From Ignavibacteriales bacterium (GTDB lineage Bacteria; Bacteroidota; Ignavibacteria; Ignavibacteriales; Ignavibacteriaceae): a DNA stretch of 64,000 nucleotides. Location of the stretch: assembly GCA_016707285.1 (NCBI GenBank), contig JADJIA010000005.1:62001-126000 (forward strand), written 5' to 3'. Positions within the stretch are counted from its first letter, which is position 1, and each line of letters begins with the position of its first letter. The notes under the pieces were generated by a model. That model was not told where the DNA came from and made no database searches. It saw only the letters and a list, made by a program, of their open reading frames with translations. Both the position numbers and the translations under genes were made by a program. This document shows positions 1 to 7,119 of the stretch, piece after piece.

Positions 1-10
1 GGTAAATAGA

Positions 11-1039
11 ATGAATACTGAAAAATTAAAATTAAGTTTCAGACCTTATACTCTCGAACTTAAACATGTTTTTACATTAGCAAACAGTTCAAGAACAACC
101 ACACCTGTGATGCTCACTGAAATACAATATGGTGATCTGGTTGGTTACGGTGAAGCATCAATGCCACCCTATTTAGGGGAGAGTCACGAAACTGCCTCAA
201 CTTTTCTTGCAAAAGTGGACTTGAGTCAATTTAATGATCCCTTTAAATTGGAAGAAATCATTGACTATATCGACACAATTGATGCAGGTAATTATGCCGC
301 AAAGGCTTCTGTCGATATTGCTCTCCATGATCTCGTCGGGAAACTTATCGGTCAGCCGTGGTATAAAATATGGGGATATGACAGCGAAAAAACACCTTTT
401 ACAAGTTTTACGATAGGGATTGATACTCCTGATGTGGTTAAAACAAAAGTGAAAGAAGCAGCTGAATATAAAATTTTAAAAGTGAAACTTGGAAGAGACA
501 CAGACAAGGAAATGATTGAGACTATACGGTCTGTAACCGATGTTCCTATATGTGTAGATGTTAATCAAGGCTGGAAAGACAAACATTTTGCCCTCGACAT
601 GATCCACTGGTTAAAGGAAAAGGGGATTGTGTTTATTGAGCAGCCAATGGACAAAACAAAACTTGACGACAATGCCTGGCTTACTCAAAACAGCCCGTTA
701 CCAACAATTGGTGATGAAGCCGTTCAAGGTCTAAAGGATGTGATAAAAGCTCATGGTATCTATTCCGGTATTAATATCAAATTGATGAAGTGTGGCGGGA
801 TGCGAAACGCCAACAAGATGATAGCACTTGCTGACAGTCTTGGATTAAAGGTAATGGTTGGTTGTATGACAGAGACATCTTGTGCTATTTCGGCAGCTGC
901 TCATTTAACTCCTAAAGCACTTTGGGCAGATCTTGATGGTGCTCTTTTGATCAGTAACGATCTCTACAATGGTACCAAAATTGTTGATGGTAAAGTTTCC
1001 ATTTCCCGGCTCCCCGGAATTGGGATAGAAAAAATTTAA
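11..1039 (+). CDS. Dipeptide epimerase (enolase superfamily)
   Basis: Predicted cytoplasmic L-Ala-D/L-Glu-type dipeptide epimerase, which inverts the alpha carbon of the second residue of dipeptides such as those released from peptidoglycan. The 342 residues show the muconate-lactonizing-enzyme subgroup layout: an N-terminal capping domain, then a barrel with the KxK base motif (KVKLG, about residue 158), metal ligands in DVNQGW, IEQP and GDEA, and the second catalytic lysine in INIKLMK. The late DLDG matches the element that binds the dipeptide in characterised epimerases. No signal peptide. The reading frame is open to the window edge, so a slightly earlier start cannot be excluded, but this ATG gives the normal N-terminus. 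It lies 19 bp upstream of two M16 peptidases, which fits peptide salvage. Substrate specificity is inferred. Confidence 0.85.
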   Translation: MNTEKLKLSFRPYTLELKHVFTLANSSRTTTPVMLTEIQYGDLVGYGEASMPPYLGESHETASTFLAKVDLSQFNDPFKLEEIIDYIDTIDAGNYAAKASVDIALHDLVGKLIGQPWYKIWGYDSEKTPFTSFTIGIDTPDVVKTKVKEAAEYKILKVKLGRDTDKEMIETIRSVTDVPICVDVNQGWKDKHFALDMIHWLKEKGIVFIEQPMDKTKLDDNAWLTQNSPLPTIGDEAVQGLKDVIKAHGIYSGINIKLMKCGGMRNANKMIALADSLGLKVMVGCMTETSCAISAAAHLTPKALWADLDGALLISNDLYNGTKIVDGKVSISRLPGIGIEKI

Positions 1040-1058
1040 AAACGGAGAAAAATAAATT

Positions 1059-2384
1059 ATGACGCGATATTCAATTATTAAATTGGTTCTGATCGTACTT
1101 ATTATGACTACAACAGATATTTCAGCAGGCGGTGTTTTTCCATATAAAGTTCACCGGGTAAATCTAAATAATGGTTTTAAGGCATTGTTAATTCCGATGC
1201 CGGGAAGTGGACTTGTTTCATATTATACCGTTGTGAGAACAGGAAGCCGTGACGAGTGGGAACCCGGTAAGAGTGGATTTGCTCACTTTTTTGAACACAT
1301 GATGTTCAGGGGCACAAACAAATATCCCCTTTATGATTCAGTAACTACCACAATTGGTGCTGATGCAAATGCATACACCGATGATGATCTTACCGTTTAT
1401 CATCTGAATTTTGCTGCCGAAGATCTTGATAAAGTAATGGACCTGGAATCAGACAGATTTAGAAACCTTAACTATCCCAAAGATCAATTTATGACCGAAT
1501 CGGGAGCGGTTTATGGTGAATATCGAAAAAGTGTTACAAATCCGTTTTCTGTTTTATTCGAAAAATTTCAGGATATGGCGTTTGACAAACACACTTACAA
1601 GCACACTACCATTGGTTTTGAAGCTGATATAAAAGATATGCCAAATCAATATGAATACAGTCTTTCGTTCTACAATCGTTATTACCGTCCTGAAAATTGT
1701 GTGTTGGTAATAGCAGGTGATTTTGATCCCGAAAAAGTAAGTAAAATGGTTGAAGATTATTATTCACCATGGAAACCGGGGTATGTTTCTCCTAAAATAG
1801 AACCTGAGCCAAAACAGACTGCTCCACGAGAAGCAAAAATTAAATATGACGGCAAAACCCTTCCTTTAGTGGCAATTGGTTATAAATACGATGCTTTTAA
1901 TGTTTACAATAAAGATTTTATGGCGATGTTACCCTTTGCAGACCTTGCATTTGGTGAAACAAGTGAATTATATAAAAAATTAGTATTGGATGAGCAGAAG
2001 GTTCAGTTTGTCTCCGCCGGAGCTCAGACAAAACGCGATCCTTTCCCTTTCATGATCTATTCAAGAGTGAAAGCTGAAAGCGATATGGATTATGTAATTT
2101 CCGAAATAGAAAAAACCATTGAACATTTCAAAAACAATCTTGTGTCAAAAGAACAATTGGACAATTTGAAGAAGAGAATGAAATATCAATTTCTGATGGG
2201 GCTCGACAGTCCTGAATCTGTAGCTTCTGTGTTACCAATGTTTATTACTCTAACGGGTGATATTGAGGTGCTTGATGAATATTTTATCCAAATGATGGAT
2301 ATAACCCCTGAAGATATTCAGAGAGCGGTTAAAAAATATTTTGTTAAAGAGAGCAGAAACCAAGTAATTTTGACAGGAAACTAA
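1059..2384 (+). CDS. M16 family zinc metallopeptidase, catalytic subunit
   Basis: Secreted or periplasmic M16 (pitrilysin/processing peptidase-like) protease of 441 residues. A hydrophobic N-terminal segment (about residues 6-24) looks like a signal peptide. The inverted zinc motif HFFEH is at residues 76-80, and the distal glutamate lies in the ESGAVYGEY segment near residue 154, so the active site appears intact. The length matches single-module M16B proteins, which work as dimers with an inactive partner. The next gene, one base after the stop, encodes such a partner, strongly suggesting a heterodimeric protease like those found paired in many bacteria. The start follows a purine-rich stretch (ACGGAGAAA). 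Confidence 0.9.
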   Translation: MTRYSIIKLVLIVLIMTTTDISAGGVFPYKVHRVNLNNGFKALLIPMPGSGLVSYYTVVRTGSRDEWEPGKSGFAHFFEHMMFRGTNKYPLYDSVTTTIGADANAYTDDDLTVYHLNFAAEDLDKVMDLESDRFRNLNYPKDQFMTESGAVYGEYRKSVTNPFSVLFEKFQDMAFDKHTYKHTTIGFEADIKDMPNQYEYSLSFYNRYYRPENCVLVIAGDFDPEKVSKMVEDYYSPWKPGYVSPKIEPEPKQTAPREAKIKYDGKTLPLVAIGYKYDAFNVYNKDFMAMLPFADLAFGETSELYKKLVLDEQKVQFVSAGAQTKRDPFPFMIYSRVKAESDMDYVISEIEKTIEHFKNNLVSKEQLDNLKKRMKYQFLMGLDSPESVASVLPMFITLTGDIEVLDEYFIQMMDITPEDIQRAVKKYFVKESRNQVILTGN

Positions 2385-2385
2385 G

Positions 2386-3888
2386 ATGTTTACAAGAAAT
2401 ATTAAATTTTTAAGCCTTTTATTGACAATAGTAATTATGAGCAACCTTTCTGCAATCGACAAAGACAGATTATTCCTTCTGAAAACTGAAGAACCGGTAA
2501 TTGTATTTAAGGTTTGGTTTAATGCCGGATCAAAAGATGACCCAAAAGGTAAAGAGGGTCTTGCCGCCTTGACAGCAGCTCTTCTAAACGAAGGGGGAAC
2601 CAAAAATTTCACTTACTCGCAGATTCTTGAAAAACTTTATCCACTTGCAGCCGGTTATTATGCTTCGGTTTCAAAAGAAAATTGTGTTTACAGTGGATCA
2701 GTTCATAGTGATAATCTGAATGAATATCTTCCCCTTTTTATCGGGCAGTTACACGATCCCGGCTTTAGAGAAGAAGATTTTAACAGAGTAAAAGAAGAGG
2801 CAATAAGTTATCTCTCAACCTCACTTCGTTATTCGAGTGATGAAGAACTTGGAAAAGCTGTTTTATATAACGAGATATATAAAAATACACCTTACGGACA
2901 TTTATCAACCGGCACTATCAGCAGTCTTAAGAGTATTACGCTTGACGATGTAAAACAATTTTACAAAAAATATTTTAATAAAAGTAATTTTGCTCTCGCA
3001 ATCGGTGGGGGATTCGACGAAAATCTTGTAAGCAAGGTTTGGGACGAACTTGAGAAACTGCCTGAAGGAGACTTGAACAAGGGAATGGATATTCTTCCTG
3101 CTGCAATTAACGGGCTGAATGTTGTGATTGTTGAGAAAAAAACAAACGCAACAGCGATCTCAATGGGTTATCCCATCGATATCTTAAGGAATAACCCAGA
3201 GTGGTATCCCTTGGCACTCGCAAACTCATGGCTTGGTGAGCACAGAAATTCAAGCTCACATCTTTATCAGGTAATTAGAGAAGCAAGAGGACTTAACTAT
3301 GGCGATTACAGCTATATCGAATATTATCCAAATGGAGGCAGACTCTCTAAACCACCCGTGAATGTGCCATTAAAAAAACATCTGTTCGAGATTTGGATCA
3401 GACCGGTTCCCAACGAAACAAAACATTTTGCATTAAGAGCCGCTCTTCGTGAGCTTCACTTGCTTGTTGATGAAGGTATCTCCAACGATGGTTTTTCGAT
3501 GACCCGTGATTTTCTCAAAAAATATGTACTTCACTATGCCCCGAACACAGAGATGAGACTCGGTTATGCAATTGATGACAGGTATTATGGTGTGGAAGCT
3601 CCCGGACATCTGCAAAAATTTAGAGAGAGTATGACATCCGTTACCCGGGATCAAGTGAATAGTGCCATAAAAAAATACTTTTCACCCGAGAATATGGTAA
3701 TCGTGTTTATCACAGAGAATGCAGAAGCTCTTAAATCAGCTTTAGTGAATAATACACCATCACCAATTCAATACCAGACTCCCAAACCCGAGAGTGTTTT
3801 GGAGGAGGACAAATTGATCTCTTCATTTAAACTCAACATAAAACCAGAGAATGTTAAGATCATAAAAGTTGAGGAGTTATTCAATTAG
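2386..3888 (+). CDS. M16 family peptidase-like protein, probably non-catalytic partner
   Basis: A 500-residue M16-fold protein with an N-terminal signal peptide (about residues 5-23). It keeps the family framework (FNAGSKDDPKGKEGLAAL near the start and a second M16 domain after about residue 190), but where the zinc motif HxxEH should stand it reads LTAALLNEGG, with no histidines or usable glutamate. This is the expected pattern for the non-catalytic subunit of M16B heterodimers, which helps form the substrate chamber. It starts one base after the stop of the active subunit, so the two are almost certainly co-translated and act together in the cell envelope. Confidence 0.85.
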   Translation: MFTRNIKFLSLLLTIVIMSNLSAIDKDRLFLLKTEEPVIVFKVWFNAGSKDDPKGKEGLAALTAALLNEGGTKNFTYSQILEKLYPLAAGYYASVSKENCVYSGSVHSDNLNEYLPLFIGQLHDPGFREEDFNRVKEEAISYLSTSLRYSSDEELGKAVLYNEIYKNTPYGHLSTGTISSLKSITLDDVKQFYKKYFNKSNFALAIGGGFDENLVSKVWDELEKLPEGDLNKGMDILPAAINGLNVVIVEKKTNATAISMGYPIDILRNNPEWYPLALANSWLGEHRNSSSHLYQVIREARGLNYGDYSYIEYYPNGGRLSKPPVNVPLKKHLFEIWIRPVPNETKHFALRAALRELHLLVDEGISNDGFSMTRDFLKKYVLHYAPNTEMRLGYAIDDRYYGVEAPGHLQKFRESMTSVTRDQVNSAIKKYFSPENMVIVFITENAEALKSALVNNTPSPIQYQTPKPESVLEEDKLISSFKLNIKPENVKIIKVEELFN

Positions 3889-3912
3889 CACTTTGAATTG
3901 CAAAAATATTTG

Positions 3913-3927
3913 AACATATTATATGTT
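3913..3927. promoter_or_regulatory. 15-bp perfect palindrome upstream of the GH9 gene
   Basis: AACATAT-T-ATATGTT lies 16-30 bases before the GH9 start and after the M16 stop. The symmetry is perfect over seven bases per arm. It may be an operator for a dimeric regulator of the glycosidase. It is A/T-rich with no T-run, so it is a poor terminator, and AT-rich palindromes can arise by chance. Confidence 0.3.
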
Positions 3928-3943
3928 AATCATTTTAAATTGA

Positions 3944-5653
3944 GTGAAAATGTTTAAACAGACAGTATTTGTCGCCGGACTTGCATTACTTTTTTCGTCT
4001 TGTTTTTTCTCTTCGTCCAACAAGGCAGAGGACAACATCAAGTTGATCCCTGTTGTTACCGATGAACGAGGGGAAGAAATTGCCGAATCATTTATACGCG
4101 TTAATCAGGTCGGCTTCAAGCGAAATGAGTTAAAAACTGCTGTCGTTTTAAGTAAAACTGATTTTGGAAACAAAAAATACAACATAAAGGATATCAAAAC
4201 CGGAAAAGTTGTTTTTACCGATAACATTCCTCCAAGTATTGGGGGGTGGGGTGGTTACAATTTTTGTCATGTGATCGACTTCACCGGTTTAACTTCCGAT
4301 GGAACCTTTGTCGTTGAAAGTGGTGAAGCCCGGTCTAATAATTTTAGAGTCGGAGAAAATCTCTACTCAAAAGTTGTTGATTCGTTATTACTATTTTTTA
4401 AGGTACAGAGGTGTGGCCCCACAAATCCGCATTTACATCAGGTGTGTCATCTGTTTGATTCGCCAAATGTTGTCGGTGATCCGGCAGCCGGAAAAGTGGA
4501 TGTTACGGGTGGCTGGCATGACGCAGGAGATTTCACCAAGTTTTTGAACACAACGGCATTTTCGACCTATATGTTGTTGTTTGCTTATGAATTTAACCCT
4601 AAAAAAGTGGAATTTGACAAAAATGGAGATGGAGCACCGGATATTCTTGAAGAAGCAAGAGTGGGGCTTGATCTACTTTTGAGAATGAATTATAAGCCCG
4701 GAAAACTTGTGATTCAAGTTCAAGACAGGCGAGACCAAACTGTTGGGTGGAGAATGCCTGAAAATGATACACTCCGTTTTGACAGACCTGCTTTTGCCGG
4801 GATGGGTAAAAATTTGATAGGAATCTACACAGCCGCACTTGCGATGGGTTCAAGAATCTGGAAAAATCGTTTTTCTGACACAGAATTCTCGACTAAACTT
4901 TTGAATGCAGCCAATAACATTTTTGCACTCAGGAAAACCGCCCCTGATCTTGATCAAAATCCAATTGGACTTTATCAGGATTCCAAATATGAAGGTAAAC
5001 TTGCCTTGGGCTCTCTTGAGATGTATCTTGCTACAAATAATGGGCAGTATCTCTCTGAAGCAATAAGTCTTGCAAAAAAAGCTGATTCTGATTATTGGTG
5101 GAGTTGGGGCAATATTAATTCACTCGCTCACTACAGAATTGCCAAGTATTCAAACGAGATGAAACAGTATCTTGAGAATAACCTTGCCGCCTTTAATGAT
5201 TCGAGAAAGAAAAACATATTTGGTGAGGGGACAGCATTCACCTGGGGTACAACTAATACTTTTCTTGGTATTGCACTGCAGGCAATTCTTTTCCGGGATT
5301 TAACAAAGAGTAACATTTATGATTCTGTAGCTGTTTTTCAGAGAGATTATATTCTCGGAAAAAATCCATGGGGAATTTCCTTTATCTATAATATAGGAAG
5401 CAGATTTACAAAACATTTTCATTCACAGGTGGGCTATTTTAACGGTGGATACCTGCCGGGTGCTGTTGCCGCAGGGCCCGCTCCGGCTGAAATGTTAAAA
5501 GGTTACAATATTCAGCGGACAAATTTTTCGTATGATAAATTTAATTCCCCTGAAGTAAAGTATTACGATGATCGTAATGATTATGTTACGAATGAACCAA
5601 CTATTGTCTCAAATGCGACAGCATTGTTCGTTTTTGCACACTTTTACAAATAA
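3944..5653 (+). CDS. Glycoside hydrolase family 9 lipoprotein (endoglucanase-like)
   Basis: Predicted surface or periplasmic beta-glucan hydrolase (cellulase superfamily GH9), 569 residues. The N-terminus is a lipoprotein signal with lipobox LFSSC (Cys20). Next comes an Ig-like CelD_N module beginning IRVNQVGFK (about residues 48-135), then the alpha6/alpha6 catalytic barrel. The GH9 catalytic aspartate motif GGWHDAGD is near residue 190. The late HSQVGYFNGGYLPG loop and the DYVTNEP segment, with the acid/base glutamate near residue 550, are both present, so the enzyme looks active. The ATG follows a weak GAGTG ribosome-binding sequence. Its stop codon is immediately followed by palindromes that appear to belong to the next transcription unit. 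Whether the substrate is cellulose or another beta-glucan cannot be read from sequence. Confidence 0.92.
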   Translation: MKMFKQTVFVAGLALLFSSCFFSSSNKAEDNIKLIPVVTDERGEEIAESFIRVNQVGFKRNELKTAVVLSKTDFGNKKYNIKDIKTGKVVFTDNIPPSIGGWGGYNFCHVIDFTGLTSDGTFVVESGEARSNNFRVGENLYSKVVDSLLLFFKVQRCGPTNPHLHQVCHLFDSPNVVGDPAAGKVDVTGGWHDAGDFTKFLNTTAFSTYMLLFAYEFNPKKVEFDKNGDGAPDILEEARVGLDLLLRMNYKPGKLVIQVQDRRDQTVGWRMPENDTLRFDRPAFAGMGKNLIGIYTAALAMGSRIWKNRFSDTEFSTKLLNAANNIFALRKTAPDLDQNPIGLYQDSKYEGKLALGSLEMYLATNNGQYLSEAISLAKKADSDYWWSWGNINSLAHYRIAKYSNEMKQYLENNLAAFNDSRKKNIFGEGTAFTWGTTNTFLGIALQAILFRDLTKSNIYDSVAVFQRDYILGKNPWGISFIYNIGSRFTKHFHSQVGYFNGGYLPGAVAAGPAPAEMLKGYNIQRTNFSYDKFNSPEVKYYDDRNDYVTNEPTIVSNATALFVFAHFYK

Positions 5654-5654
5654 A

Positions 5655-5671
5655 TGTCTCAAAATGGGACA
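5655..5671. promoter_or_regulatory. Candidate enhancer-binding-protein site 1 (UAS)
   Basis: TGTCTCA-AAA-TGGGACA, a 17-bp near-palindrome (six of seven arm positions symmetric) starting two bases after the GH9 stop. Its centre is about 134 bp upstream of the start site predicted from the sigma-54-like promoter at 5771. Two more copies share the left arm exactly (5683, 10016). Position and repetition fit a bacterial enhancer-binding-protein site (inference). Confidence 0.6.
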
Positions 5672-5682
5672 GCTGAATATAA

Positions 5683-5699
5683 TGTCTCATAATGAAACA
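5683..5699. promoter_or_regulatory. Candidate enhancer-binding-protein site 2 (UAS)
   Basis: TGTCTCA-TAA-TGAAACA, the second 17-bp near-palindrome. Its centre is 28 bp from site 1, close to but not exactly an integral number of helical turns. It lies about 106 bp upstream of the predicted start site. The left arm is identical to those of sites 1 and 3. Confidence 0.6.
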
Positions 5700-5745
5700 G
5701 TATTAAGGAAAAGTAGATAATATTTATTGAAAAAAGAGCATTAAT

Positions 5746-5761
5746 AGTGTGATTTCACACT
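5746..5761. promoter_or_regulatory. Perfect inverted repeat next to the sigma-54 -24 box
   Basis: AGTGTGA-TT-TCACACT, a perfect 7-bp inverted repeat with a 2-bp centre. It ends nine bases before the -24 element at 5771. It resembles half-sites of CRP (TGTGA/TCACA), but the spacer is 2 rather than 6, so it is not a normal CRP site. It could be an operator for a second regulator; no T-run follows, so it is not a terminator. Confidence 0.4.
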
Positions 5762-5770
5762 TTATATGCT

Positions 5771-5786
5771 TGGCATGATTATTGCA
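5771..5786 (+). promoter_or_regulatory. Sigma-54-type promoter for the KaiC-like/TPR genes
   Basis: TGGCATGATTATTGCA matches the sigma-54 consensus TGGCAC-N5-TTGCW with the invariant GG and GC correctly spaced. The predicted transcription start is near 5797, about 22 bases before the ATG at 5819. Two upstream palindromes (5655, 5683) sit where an activator would bind. A very similar element precedes the GT2 gene at 10138. Confidence 0.7.
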
Positions 5787-5818
5787 CATTATTCCTACAC
5801 ACAATTAGTAAAGAAGAT

Positions 5819-7111
5819 ATGGCAAACGGAAAAATCAATCTAATCAATACCGGAATCAGCATTGTTGACGAGTCTTGGGGTGGTTTTTACAGAGGTGGCA
5901 CCTATGTATTGATCGGGCCCAGAAAGTCCGGTAGAACCACAATCGGGTTGCAGTATGCGATGGCTGGTATTCAGCAAAAAGAAGTATGTTTATACTTCAC
6001 GAGCATGCGTCCAAAAGATCTGATGATCCTCGCAGCATCTGTCGATTTTGATTTACAGACACATATGGACAACGGCGAGTTAATCGTCGTAAAAGTTACA
6101 CCTCCTCTTGATGTATATGAGTCAGGTAATCCTGATAATTATCTCGTTGAATATCTTAATGACATCGTTAATGTTGTTGAACAGTATCAACCGGCAAGAC
6201 TTGTATTTGATGAACTTACCTATTTTGTAGGTTTTGAGAACATTGGACTGCTTCAGCAGGCATTTTTGCGTACGATCGAGAGTATTGAGGATAAAAATGT
6301 AACCAGTCTTTATGTTTTAGGTGAGCCAGCAACACCTTTCGCCCAGAATATTGTTGACAACATTGTGCAATACACAACTGCTATTATCTATCTTCAGAAA
6401 GTGGAAGGCGGCAGAGTCCAGGGAGGTAAAGCAACAATTACCCCAAACATTGGGCATACCGAAGGGCAGTTTACAACCGATTTTACATTTGAGCCCTATA
6501 AAGGTGTTGTTTTTGCAATAGATAAAAAACCTCAAACTGAGATTTTAGATCCCGGTCAGTCAAACTCATTCCCTATGGGGATGCCGTCATCGACATCTTA
6601 CCCGGCAGTTCAGCCACCAATGGCAAGTCAAAACAATTTTCAGCAGGTAGCCGGCTCTCCGCCACCAAGATATAAACCTCTTTCAGAGATTGAAGTTGTA
6701 AATGCTCCGATGGCACACACAAATCAATACAGTAAAGAAGAGTTTAATTTGATTTTGAATAATCAGGTGGCACTTTATAAGAGTACCGGTCAAGCCTTTA
6801 CATTAATTGTCTTTAAATTAGACCCTCAAGCTGAGGCAGCCGGAATTATTTCAACAAATCAGTTGAATAATGCCATTAGACTTTCCCTTACACTTAAAGA
6901 AAAGGTATGTATAGATGGTTTTACAACGATTGTATTATTGGGAAAATCTGACGAACGGGCTTTGAGTGTGCTCACTTCAAAAATTAGATCGAACCTGCAA
7001 AGTAACGATCCTACCTATTTACCAAGAGTTTTAAGTGTTGTTTATGCATTTACTTATGTATCAAATGCCACCACTGAGAACGCTGATGGTATCTTAAGAG
7101 AAGTTTTGTAG
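5819..7111 (+). CDS. KaiC/RecA-like ATPase-domain protein with a C-terminal degenerate GGDEF-like region
   Basis: A 430-residue soluble protein in three parts. Residues 1-235 are a KaiC/RecA-like P-loop domain: Walker A GPRKSGRTT at residues 33-41 and Walker B LVFDE at 128-132. The invariant Walker A lysine is replaced by arginine (Arg39), so ATP hydrolysis may be impaired. Residues about 240-300 are a Pro/Gln/Ser-rich linker. Residues about 305-430 (TLIVFKLD, then DGFTTIVLLGKSDERAL) resemble the alpha/beta pattern of a GGDEF domain that has lost the GGDEF signature; this assignment is inferred and uncertain. I see no RxxD inhibitory site. It is first in a sigma-54-type transcription unit, 8 bp before the TPR/beta-barrel gene, so it may regulate or energise polysaccharide export. 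No closer function is recognised. Confidence 0.65.
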   Translation: MANGKINLINTGISIVDESWGGFYRGGTYVLIGPRKSGRTTIGLQYAMAGIQQKEVCLYFTSMRPKDLMILAASVDFDLQTHMDNGELIVVKVTPPLDVYESGNPDNYLVEYLNDIVNVVEQYQPARLVFDELTYFVGFENIGLLQQAFLRTIESIEDKNVTSLYVLGEPATPFAQNIVDNIVQYTTAIIYLQKVEGGRVQGGKATITPNIGHTEGQFTTDFTFEPYKGVVFAIDKKPQTEILDPGQSNSFPMGMPSSTSYPAVQPPMASQNNFQQVAGSPPPRYKPLSEIEVVNAPMAHTNQYSKEEFNLILNNQVALYKSTGQAFTLIVFKLDPQAEAAGIISTNQLNNAIRLSLTLKEKVCIDGFTTIVLLGKSDERALSVLTSKIRSNLQSNDPTYLPRVLSVVYAFTYVSNATTENADGILREVL

Positions 7112-7119
7112 GATATTCG

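Noticed and set aside
2250..2612. 120-residue minus-strand ORF across the M16 gene junction
   Set aside because: Antisense to two well-supported peptidase genes, without motifs or a ribosome-binding site.
5746..5761. CRP binding site
   Set aside because: Half-sites resemble CRP, but the spacing is 2 rather than 6 bases.
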